In this document: positions 8,143-15,374 of the stretch, one piece after another
How positions within the stretch are numbered: the stretch's first letter is position 1
Layout: every line of letters starts with the position of its first letter
NCBI GenBank assembly: GCA_963707065.1
Contig: CAVPPJ010000039.1
Span: 97,510-161,509 of the forward strand
Reading direction: 5' to 3'
Source: Palsa-506 sp963707065
Lineage (GTDB): Bacteria; Actinomycetota; Actinomycetes; Streptosporangiales; Streptosporangiaceae
Length of the DNA stretch: 64,000 bases
Program-made: the position numbers and the translations under genes
The notes under the pieces: model-generated
Database searches by the model: none
What the model was told of the DNA's origin: nothing
Seen by the model: only the letters and a program-made list of their open reading frames with translations

Positions 8143-10460
8143 GAGTTGCGCGGCCCCCGGTTGCGCTCCCGGGTGCGGTGGTGGTCGCCACCGCGGTCTC
8201 CGCCACTGTCGCCGCCGCGATCACGGCCGCCGTCACGGGACCGGCGGTCATCGTGGCCGCCCAGGTCCTCGCCGGCGGCCTCGCGCTCGACCACCTCGAC
8301 GGGGACGAGTGACAGCTTTCCGCGGTCGTCGACCTCGCGGATCTCGACCTGGATCTTCTCGCCGACCTTGACGACGTCGTCGATGTTGTCAATCCGCACG
8401 CCGCCATGCAGCTTGCGGATCTGGGTGATGTGCAGCAGGCCATCCCGGCCGGGCAGCAGCGAGACGAAAGCGCCGAACGTCGTCGTCTTCACGACGGTGC
8501 CGAGGAACCGCTCGCCCACCTCAGGGATGTGCGGGTTGGCGATCGCGTTGATCGCCGCCCTGGCCGCCTCGGCCGACGTGCCGTCGGTGGCGCCGATGTA
8601 GATGGTGCCGTCGTCCTCGATCGTGATCTCGGCGCCGGTGTCGTCCTGGATCGAGTTGATCATCTTGCCCTTCGGGCCGATCACCTCGCCGATCTTGTCC
8701 ACCGGGACCTTGACCGTGATGATGCGCGGCGCGTACTGGCTCATCTCACCGGGTGCCGAGATGGCCTCCCGCATCACGTCCAGGATGGTCAGCCTGGCGC
8801 CGCGGGCCTGGGTCAGCGCCGCGGCGAGGACCGAGGCCGGGATGCCGTCCAGCTTGGTGTCCAGCTGCAGGGCGGTGATGACGTCCTTGGTGCCCGCCAC
8901 CTTGAAGTCCATGTCGCCGAACGCGTCCTCGGCGCCGAGGATGTCGGTCAGCGTGACGTACTCGCCGCCCTCGTAGATCAGGCCCATCGCGATGCCCGCC
9001 ACCATGTCCTTCAGCGGGACGCCGGCGTCAAGCAGCGCCATCGTCGACGCGCAGACCGACCCCATCGAGGTCGAGCCGTTGGAGCCGATGGCCTCGGAGA
9101 CCTGCCGGATCGCGTAGGGGAATTCCTCGCGGGTGGGCAGCACCGGGACGAGGGCGCGCTCGGCGAGCGCGCCGTGGCCGATCTCGCGCCGCTTCGGCGA
9201 GCCGACCCGCCCGGTCTCGCCGGTGGAGTACGGCGGCATGTTGTAGTTGTGCATGTAGCGCTTGGTGCGCTCCGGGTTGAGCGTGTCGATCATCTGCTCC
9301 ATCCGGAGCATGTTCAGGGTCGTGACGCCGAGCACCTGCGTCTCGCCGCGCTCGAAAAGCGCCGAGCCGTGCACTCGCGGCAAGACCCGCACCATCGCCG
9401 ACAGCTGCCTGATGTCGGCCAGCCCGCGGCCGTCCATGCGCAGGCCCTCGGCGATGATCCGCTGCCTGACCAGCTTCTTGGTCAGTGCCCGGAACGCGCC
9501 GCTGATCTCGTTCTCGCGGTCCTCGAACTGGCTGGCCAGCTTCTCCTTGGCCAGCGCCTTGACCCGGTCGGTCTCGGCATCCCGGTCCTGCTTGCCGGCG
9601 ATCGTCAGCGCAGCGGCCAGCTCGTCGGTCACCTGTGCGGCGACGGCGTCGAGAACGTCCTGACCGTAGTCAGCGAAGACGGGGTAGTCCGCGGTCTCCT
9701 TGGCGGCATGGGCCGCGATGGCCCGCTGCGCCTCGCAGAGCGCCTTGATGAACGGCTTCGCCGCCTCCAGGCCCTCCGGGATGGTCTCCTCGGTCGGCGC
9801 CACCGCGCCGCTGCCGGAGTCGGCCAGCAGGCGCAGCGTGCTCGGGGTGGACTCGGCCTCCACCATCATGATGGCGACGTCGCCGTCGTCCAGCACCCGG
9901 CCGGCCACGACCATGTCGAACGTGGCGTCAGCCAGCTGGGGGTGGGTGGGGAACGCAACCCACTGGCCCTTGATCAGCGCGACGCGGACGCCGCCGATCG
10001 GCCCGGAGAACGGCAAGCCGGCCAGCTGGGTCGAGAGCGAGGCCGCGTTGATCGCGATCACGTCGTACAGGTGCTCGGGGTTGAGTGCCATGATCGTCTC
10101 GACGACCTGGACCTCGTTGCGCAGCCCGTGCACGAACGACGGCCGGAGCGGGCGGTCGATGAGCCGGCAGGTAAGAATGGCGTCCTCGGACGGCCGACCC
10201 TCACGGCGGAAGAACGAGCCCGGGATCCGACCCGCCGCGTACATCCGCTCCTCGACGTCGACGGTGAGCGGGAAGAAGTCGAGGTTGTCCTTCGGCTTCT
10301 TGGAAGCCGTCGTGGTCGACAGCACCATGGTCTCGTCGTCGAGATAGACGACGGCGGAACCCCCGGCCAGGCGGGCAAGCCTGCCGGTCTCGAACCTGAT
10401 CTTATGTACGCCGAACGCGCCGTTGTCGATGACGACTTCGGCGGTAGTTGCACCCTCCAC
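8139..10460 (-). CDS. pnp: Polyribonucleotide nucleotidyltransferase (PNPase)
   Basis: PNPase degrades RNA 3' to 5' by phosphorolysis and in actinobacteria also makes 3' tails. The 773-residue protein has two RNase PH-like domains (the first begins with RFETGRLARLAGGSAV), an all-helical linker, a KH domain (IGEVIGPKGKMINSI) and an S1 domain (LGTVVKTTTFGAFVSL). A basic/acidic tail of R, D and G repeats follows. The open frame extends 20 codons further, but GTG at 10460 is the start: a perfect AAGGAGGT lies 5 nt upstream and homologues begin MEG. It follows rpsO after a gap with hairpins, as in Streptomyces, where RNase III processes that region. Confidence 0.97.
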   Translation of the reverse strand: MEGATTAEVVIDNGAFGVHKIRFETGRLARLAGGSAVVYLDDETMVLSTTTASKKPKDNLDFFPLTVDVEERMYAAGRIPGSFFRREGRPSEDAILTCRLIDRPLRPSFVHGLRNEVQVVETIMALNPEHLYDVIAINAASLSTQLAGLPFSGPIGGVRVALIKGQWVAFPTHPQLADATFDMVVAGRVLDDGDVAIMMVEAESTPSTLRLLADSGSGAVAPTEETIPEGLEAAKPFIKALCEAQRAIAAHAAKETADYPVFADYGQDVLDAVAAQVTDELAAALTIAGKQDRDAETDRVKALAKEKLASQFEDRENEISGAFRALTKKLVRQRIIAEGLRMDGRGLADIRQLSAMVRVLPRVHGSALFERGETQVLGVTTLNMLRMEQMIDTLNPERTKRYMHNYNMPPYSTGETGRVGSPKRREIGHGALAERALVPVLPTREEFPYAIRQVSEAIGSNGSTSMGSVCASTMALLDAGVPLKDMVAGIAMGLIYEGGEYVTLTDILGAEDAFGDMDFKVAGTKDVITALQLDTKLDGIPASVLAAALTQARGARLTILDVMREAISAPGEMSQYAPRIITVKVPVDKIGEVIGPKGKMINSIQDDTGAEITIEDDGTIYIGATDGTSAEAARAAINAIANPHIPEVGERFLGTVVKTTTFGAFVSLLPGRDGLLHITQIRKLHGGVRIDNIDDVVKVGEKIQVEIREVDDRGKLSLVPVEVVEREAAGEDLGGHDDRRSRDGGRDRGGDSGGDRGGDHHRTRERNRGPRNS

Positions 10461-10803
10461 GGGTGACCTCCTTGATTGAGGTCCCGCGCGTCTGCCCGCC
10501 GCCAGCGGAGCGCCATGCACGGGCTTCGAGCCGTGCTGGCTGGCCGGTCTTCGATCGAAGTCCTCGGCCCGGGCGCGCCGCGCTGGTCAGCGCGGGCGTG
10601 TCCCTGACCCGAGAACCACTACCGAGGACCGGCGCGTGGGCGCCCTGAGCGCTCCGGGCCGGGGCCGCGGGACGTCGTTCCTTGTTCCTTCGTGGTGTAT
10701 TCAGTTATCGGGCCGCCCGGCATGCGGGCGGGCCGTCGTCCTTACCCGCCCATCTCGCGGGCGGGTGCGCCGCAGGCCGTCGCCGGCCTGCCGCACTGCC
10801 AAC
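10461..10803 (-). other. rpsO-pnp intergenic region with RNA hairpins
   Basis: The 343 bp between rpsO and pnp has no gene. Two perfect hairpins are visible: 10745-10765 (7 bp stem, 7 nt loop) and 10578-10595 (7 bp stem, 4 nt loop). In Streptomyces the corresponding spacer holds a second pnp promoter and an RNase III-cleaved hairpin. By analogy these may be processing or attenuation sites, but there is no direct evidence here. Confidence 0.5.
10745..10765 (-). terminator. Hairpin downstream of rpsO
   Basis: CCCGCCC (10745-10751) pairs perfectly with GGGCGGG (10759-10765) around a 7 nt loop, 38 nt beyond the rpsO stop. There is no U-tract, so it may be a partial terminator or a processing site rather than a full stop. 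Confidence 0.5.
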
Positions 10804-11073
10804 CTACCTGCGCAGGCCGAGCTTCTCGATCAGCGCGCGGTAGCGGGTGATGTCCTCGTTGGTCAGGTACTTCAGCAGCCGCCTGCGGCGGCCGACGAGC
10901 AGCAGCAGCCCGCGGCGACTGTGGTGATCGTGCTTGTGCACCTTAAGGTGCTCAGTCAGGTCGTTGATCCGCCGGGTTAGCAGCGCGACCTGGACTTCCG
11001 GCGAGCCGGTGTCACCCTCACTGGTCGCGTGCCCGGCGATGATCTCTTTCTTCACCGTGGTCTCAAGCGGCAC
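10804..11073 (-). CDS. rpsO: 30S ribosomal protein S15
   Basis: S15 binds 16S rRNA and nucleates assembly of the 30S platform. The 89-residue length is standard. The family core is intact: GDTGSPEVQVALLTRRI at about 21-37, the HKHDHHSRRGL loop near 46-56 and the C-terminal LRR end. The GTG start has AGGGAG upstream. It lies between ribF and pnp, the usual actinobacterial order. Confidence 0.97.
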   Translation of the reverse strand: MPLETTVKKEIIAGHATSEGDTGSPEVQVALLTRRINDLTEHLKVHKHDHHSRRGLLLLVGRRRRLLKYLTNEDITRYRALIEKLGLRR

Positions 11074-11245
11074 GTTGCTCCCTATAGTCGTTACTCATCG
11101 TCATAGTCGTCACTCATCATCGAGTGCCCCGGAGTCTGGATGGCGCGCCTGGGCAGCGGCCGCCTTGCGGCGACGGCCAGGCGTCGGCGAATGATCAGCC
11201 ACATAAGGGCACGGCTGAAACGAGCCGGTAACTTCCGGCCAGCAA

Positions 11246-12205
11246 TTACGGTACCACGCCGCCGGCCGTGATCTGGCGGGCCGCGTCCACGTCCCGGTGC
11301 ATCTGGGCGACCAGTTCAGGTACCGAGTCGAACCGGACCGTGCCGCGGAGCCGGGCGGCGAAATCCACGGCCACATGCGCGCCGTACAGGTCGAGATCAT
11401 CGGTGTCCAGTGCATAGGCCTCGACGGTGCGCTGCTGCCCGTCGAACGTCGGGTTGGTGCCGATCGAGATCGCCGCGGGCCAGCGCTGCTCTTCGCGGCC
11501 GCTGGTGTCGAGGCTGGCCAGCCAGCCCGCGTAGACACCGTCGGCGGGGATGGCGGTATGCGGCAGCGTTTCCAGGTTCGCGGTGGGGAAGCCGAGCGCC
11601 CGGCCGCGCCGGTGGCCGCGGACCACGACGCCCTCCACCCGGTGCGGGCGGCCGAGGTCCCGGGCGGCGCCCGCCACGTCCCCGGCGGCGAGCCGGTCCC
11701 TGATGCCGGTGGAGGAGATCGTCTCGCCCGCGTCGGCCAGCAGCGGCACGCCCTCGGCGGCGAAGTCGTATTTCTGGCCGAGCTCGGCGAGCAGCGCGAC
11801 GTCCCCCGCGGCGCGGTGGCCGAACCGGAAGTCCTCCCCCACCACCACCCTGGCCGCGTGCAGCCGGTCCACGAGCACCGCCTGGACGAACTCGTCCGGC
11901 CCGAGGCGGGAGAATCCGAGCGTGAACGGCAGCACGCAGACCGCGTCTACCCCCAGGCCGGCCAGCAACTCGCCGCGCCGCCTGACGGTCGACAGGAACG
12001 GCGGATGCGAGCCTGGCCGCACGACCTCATCCGGGTGCGGGTCGAAGGTCACGACGACGACCGGCAGCGCCAGCTCGGCGGCGAGCCCGGCGGCGCGGTG
12101 GACGTCGCGCTGGTGACCGCGGTGCACGCCGTCGAAGACGCCGATGGTGACGACCGACCTGCCCCAGTCGTCCGGGACGTCGGCCAGGCCCTGCCACCGC
12201 TGCAT
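11246..12205 (-). CDS. ribF: Bifunctional riboflavin kinase / FAD synthetase
   Basis: RibF makes FMN from riboflavin and then FAD. The 319-residue protein has the nucleotidyltransferase motif GVFDGVHRGHQ at 22-32, and SSTGIRDRL marks the end of that domain. The flavokinase domain carries GRALGFPTANL and ISIGTNPTFDG, followed by the catalytic-Glu segment VEAYAL. ATG 12205 was selected over a longer open frame because GGAAGGGA lies upstream and homologues begin MQRWQGL. The spacer to truB (12206-12440) is filled with GC-rich direct repeats. Confidence 0.95.
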   Translation of the reverse strand: MQRWQGLADVPDDWGRSVVTIGVFDGVHRGHQRDVHRAAGLAAELALPVVVVTFDPHPDEVVRPGSHPPFLSTVRRRGELLAGLGVDAVCVLPFTLGFSRLGPDEFVQAVLVDRLHAARVVVGEDFRFGHRAAGDVALLAELGQKYDFAAEGVPLLADAGETISSTGIRDRLAAGDVAGAARDLGRPHRVEGVVVRGHRRGRALGFPTANLETLPHTAIPADGVYAGWLASLDTSGREEQRWPAAISIGTNPTFDGQQRTVEAYALDTDDLDLYGAHVAVDFAARLRGTVRFDSVPELVAQMHRDVDAARQITAGGVVP

Positions 12206-12242
12206 GTGCCATTCCCTTCCGCGCCGCTCCGGCTGTGTCGTC

Positions 12243-12325
12243 GGTGCCGAGGCCGTGCCCGCCGCGGCGAGGCCGTGCCAGGCACGGCGCCTGCCGCGGC
12301 GAGGCCGTGCCTGCCGCGGCGATCC
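12243..12325 (+). repeat. GC-rich direct repeats between truB and ribF
   Basis: GAGGCCGTGCC followed by GCCGCGGCG occurs in three imperfect copies at about 12248, 12270 and 12300. No gene or hairpin function is evident. Confidence 0.5.
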
Positions 12326-12395
12326 GGCTGCGTACGGCGGTACTCCCAAGCCTGCCATGCGGCCGGCGGCCCGGCCGCAGTACCGTCCGGGCTGC

Positions 12396-12462
12396 CTTCC
12401 TAGGACACGAAGACCCTTCCTAGGGCCCGAAGACGGCGAGCTAGGGCACGAAGACGGCGAGC
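12396..12462 (+). repeat. Tandem triplication of the truB stop-codon region
   Basis: The segment CTAGG(G)CACGAAGAC, which on the minus strand encodes the last truB residues AVFVP and the TAG stop, occurs three times with starts at 12400, 12420 and 12441. The second and third copies carry GGCGAG as well. Two extra stop-containing copies thus lie downstream of the true truB stop at 12441. Confidence 0.75.
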
Positions 12463-13316
12463 GAGCGCGCCTGGCCTGCCTCCTCGGTCAGCAGCGCGAC
12501 CAGTGTGCCATCCGGGCCGAACGCGGCCACCGGCGCGCTGCCGGTCCCCAGCGCGGGCAGCCGGGCGCCGTGCGCGAGCCTGTCCGCCTCCCCGGCGGAC
12601 AGCTCCCGCCGCGGGAACGCCGCCGCGGCGGCGTCGGCCAGCGGGAGCACCGAGAAGGACGCCGCGAGCTCGTCCAGGCTCCGTGACATCGCGACGTCGT
12701 AGGGGCCTACCCGGGTGCGGCGCAGCGCGGTCAGGTGCCCGCCGACGCCGAGCGCGGTCCCGGCGTCGCGGGCTATCGCCCGGATGTACGTGCCGCTCGA
12801 GCAGGTCACCTCGATATCGGCATCGAGCAGGTCCCCGTGCCGGCGGACCGCGAGGAGGGAAAGCACCCGCACGGTCACGGTCCGCGCCGCGAGCTCCGGC
12901 GGCCTGCCTTCGCGAGTGAGCTGGTAGGCCCGTTTGCCCGCTATTTTGATGGCGCTGATGCCGGGCGGGACCTGCTGGATCTCGCCGGTCAGCGCGGCCA
13001 GTGCCGCCGCCAGCGCGTCCGCCGTGAGGCCGTCGGCTGACGCGGCCGAGATGATCTCGCCGTCCGCATCATCGCTGCTGGTGGCCTGGCCGAACCGGAT
13101 GGTGGCGGCGTAATCCTTCTCGGTCAGCGCGAGGTGGCCGAGCAGCCGGGTCGCCTTCTCGACGCCGACCACGAGCACGCCGGTGGCCATCGGGTCGAGG
13201 GTCCCGGCGTGCCCCACCCGGCGGGTGCCGGCCAGGCGGCGGATCCGCGCCACGATGTCGTGCGAGGTCGGGCCCGCGGGCTTGTCGACGATGACCAGTC
13301 CGCTCGCGGCGGTCAC
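12441..13316 (-). CDS. truB: tRNA pseudouridine(55) synthase
   Basis: TruB isomerises U55 of the tRNA T-loop. The 291-residue protein starts SGLVIVDKPAGPTSHD and has the catalytic motif GTLDPMATG near residue 39, with Asp41 as the nucleophile. A C-terminal PUA-like extension is typical of actinobacteria. The GTG start at 13316 overlaps the TGA of the DHH gene (GTGA), so translation is coupled; the longer open frame upstream is the DHH gene read in another phase. The last codons and stop are triplicated downstream. Confidence 0.95.
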   Translation of the reverse strand: MTAASGLVIVDKPAGPTSHDIVARIRRLAGTRRVGHAGTLDPMATGVLVVGVEKATRLLGHLALTEKDYAATIRFGQATSSDDADGEIISAASADGLTADALAAALAALTGEIQQVPPGISAIKIAGKRAYQLTREGRPPELAARTVTVRVLSLLAVRRHGDLLDADIEVTCSSGTYIRAIARDAGTALGVGGHLTALRRTRVGPYDVAMSRSLDELAASFSVLPLADAAAAAFPRRELSAGEADRLAHGARLPALGTGSAPVAAFGPDGTLVALLTEEAGQARSLAVFVP

Positions 13317-14449
13317 CTGCGGCTGACCGCCCCGTCCGCGAGATACTCGCGCAGCCCGGCCATGGCCTGCTCGACGGTGCCCCGTGCGGTGAAGCCGGCC
13401 GCGCTGCGGTGGCCGCCGCCGCCCGCCCTGGTGCAGGCGCGGCCCACGTCGACCTTGCCCTTGGACCTGGATGACACCATCCACTGGCCGTCGTCAGACT
13501 CCTTGAAGACCACCGCGACATCGGCCTCCTCGGCGCGGCGCAGCACGTCGATCACCGACTCCGCGACGTCATAGTGCAGCCCGAAGGCAGCCCGGTCGGC
13601 GCGGCTGACGGTCGTCCAGACCAGGCCGTGGCCCGCGGCCCCGTCCGGCTCGAGCACCGCGCGGTCCAGCACCGAGGACAGCATGCCGAGATACCCGAAC
13701 GGGACCGTGTCCCACAGTTCCAGCGCTACCGCCCCCGGCTCGATGCCGGTCGCGAGAAGCTGCGCCGCGATCTGGTGCACCCGCGGTGAGGTCGTGGAGT
13801 ACTTGAAGGAGCCGGTGTCCGTGACGATCCCGGCGTACAGGCCGAACGCGATGTCCCTGGTGATCGGGATGCCCAGCCTGCCAATCAGGTCGTGGGCGAG
13901 CACCGCGGTGGCCGCCGCTGCCGGGTCGATCAGGTGCAGCGTCCCGAACTGGGTGTTGGACGCGTGATGGTCCAGCACGATCAGCTCCTCCGCCCGCGCG
14001 GCGCAGGCCTCGAGCATGCCGAGCCGGTCCGCGCTCGCGGCGTCGAAGGTGACCATCACGCGCGGCCGTGCCGGGTAGGAATCCGGCGGGCTGAGCAGGT
14101 CGGTCCCGGGCAGGAAGCGCAGGATCTTGGGGATCTCGAACGGCTGGTCACCGAAGGAGGCGATGATCCGCTGGCCGGTGGACCCGGCCCGCGAGCGGAG
14201 CGCGTGCGCCACCGCCAGCATCGACCCGAGCGCATCGCCGTCCGGCCGGATGTGGCAGGCCAGGCAGACCTCGGGCGCGCTGGTCAGGATCGCCACCGCC
14301 CGCGCCCAGTCGGCCTCCATGCCCGGGGCGGCGCACAGCGGGCTGCCGGGTGCGTCCGCGGGGAGCGCGCCGCCGGGTGCCAGCGGCCGTTCTGGGGGGA
14401 TTCGCCCCGGGATGACCTGGCGCTGGACCTGCGTGTGCTCGGCTGTCAC
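13313..14449 (-). CDS. DHH/DHHA1 phosphoesterase (NrnA-like oligoribonuclease/pAp phosphatase)
   Basis: Members of this family degrade nanoRNA or cyclic-dinucleotide products and dephosphorylate pAp. The 378-residue protein shows the metal motifs HIRPDGDALGS (66-76), a VTFDAA segment, the family name motif LDHHASN near 157-163 and DTGSF. The DHHA1 substrate-binding motif GGGGHRSAAGF is near the C-terminus. The first 43 residues are Pro/Ala-rich and not part of the fold, but ATG 14449 overlaps the rbfA stop (ATGA), which supports this start. The gene commonly sits between rbfA and truB. Confidence 0.92.
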   Translation of the reverse strand: MTAEHTQVQRQVIPGRIPPERPLAPGGALPADAPGSPLCAAPGMEADWARAVAILTSAPEVCLACHIRPDGDALGSMLAVAHALRSRAGSTGQRIIASFGDQPFEIPKILRFLPGTDLLSPPDSYPARPRVMVTFDAASADRLGMLEACAARAEELIVLDHHASNTQFGTLHLIDPAAAATAVLAHDLIGRLGIPITRDIAFGLYAGIVTDTGSFKYSTTSPRVHQIAAQLLATGIEPGAVALELWDTVPFGYLGMLSSVLDRAVLEPDGAAGHGLVWTTVSRADRAAFGLHYDVAESVIDVLRRAEEADVAVVFKESDDGQWMVSSRSKGKVDVGRACTRAGGGGHRSAAGFTARGTVEQAMAGLREYLADGAVSRR

Positions 14450-15054
14450 GACCGCGAGTATCCCGCGCCGCGCTCTCCGGGTGCTGGGGTTTCGGCGAGA
14501 TGATCTTCTTGCCCGGGCCGTCCGGCCGGCCCTCGGCCCGCGGGGTCACCGGCCGCGGGCTCATCGCCCGGGAGGGCCTCATCCGCGCCCGGGAGAGCCT
14601 CATCCGCGAAATCCTCGTCCGCGAAATCCTCATCGGCACGAGCCGGAACCCGGTACGGGTCGGCGTCGCCGGCCGGCTGCGCGCCCTCCCGGACGGCCGC
14701 CACCGCCGCATCCGCCTCGCGCGCCCTGGCGACAAGTTCCTCGATGTTCCTGGCGTTGTCCGGCACGGTATCCGGCCTGAATTCCAGCGACGGGGTATGC
14801 CGCAGCCCGGTCTGGCGGCCTATCTCGGACCTGATCACGCCGACGGCGCTGGCCAGCGCTACCGCCGTGCCGGCGCGCTCCTCGGCGGAACCGTAGACGG
14901 TGTAGAACACGGTCGCCTCGCGCAGGTCATTGGTCAGCCGCGCTTCGGTGACCGTGACGAAGCCGAGCCGCGGATCCTTGATCCGCCGCTCCAGCATCTC
15001 GGCCACGATCTGAGCGATCCGGCCACCGAGCTTTCGTGCCCTGGCTGGGTCCAT
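14446..15054 (-). CDS. rbfA: 30S ribosome-binding factor RbfA
   Basis: RbfA helps mature the 16S rRNA 5' end in 30S assembly. The KH-like core covers residues 1-120, with RIAQIVAEMLERRIKDPRLGF near the start and the closing LRHTPSLEFRPD. At 202 residues it is longer than usual: an acidic C-terminal tail holds in-frame duplications (DEDFA twice, ADEALPG twice). Start ATG 15054 follows GAGGAG at about 13 nt. The end overlaps the DHH gene by ATGA. Confidence 0.94.
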   Translation of the reverse strand: MDPARARKLGGRIAQIVAEMLERRIKDPRLGFVTVTEARLTNDLREATVFYTVYGSAEERAGTAVALASAVGVIRSEIGRQTGLRHTPSLEFRPDTVPDNARNIEELVARAREADAAVAAVREGAQPAGDADPYRVPARADEDFADEDFADEALPGADEALPGDEPAAGDPAGRGPAGRPGQEDHLAETPAPGERGAGYSRS

Positions 15055-15061
15055 GAGTCGC

Positions 15062-15358
15062 TCACTCCTCCTCGTTGAACAGCCGCTGCCGTGCGGAGAG
15101 CAGCTCGATTTCCGGGCGCCCGGCCACGAAGCGCTCGCACGCCGCCAGCATCCCGGTGCACTGCGCTGCCGTCGACGCGACGACGGCCACGCCGATCTCG
15201 GCCCGCCGGTGCAGGTCAAGGTGCCCCGTCTCGGCCACCGCGGCCGCTGGGTAGCGCCGATGGATGTCGGCGACCAGCGGCCGCACTGCCGAGCGCTTCT
15301 GCTTCAGCGAGCGCACGTCGCCGAGCAGCACGTCCAGCGTCAGTGCACCCACGTACAC
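15062..15358 (-). CDS. DUF503 protein (YlxP-like)
   Basis: A small 98-residue conserved protein found next to rbfA in many Gram-positive bacteria. It begins YVGALTLDVLLGDVRSLKQKRS, the standard DUF503 start, and its fold is ferredoxin-like. The biochemical role is not established; context suggests ribosome assembly or translation. The GTG start is preceded by a G-rich run. It lies 16 nt after infB and 7 nt before rbfA, so it is in the same operon. Confidence 0.9.
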   Translation of the reverse strand: MYVGALTLDVLLGDVRSLKQKRSAVRPLVADIHRRYPAAAVAETGHLDLHRRAEIGVAVVASTAAQCTGMLAACERFVAGRPEIELLSARQRLFNEEE

Positions 15359-15374
15359 GGCAGCCCCCGGGGGG

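Noticed and set aside
8406..10466. A 686-codon plus-strand frame opposite pnp
   Set aside because: It is a shadow of pnp, rich in Arg/Asp/His with no domain.
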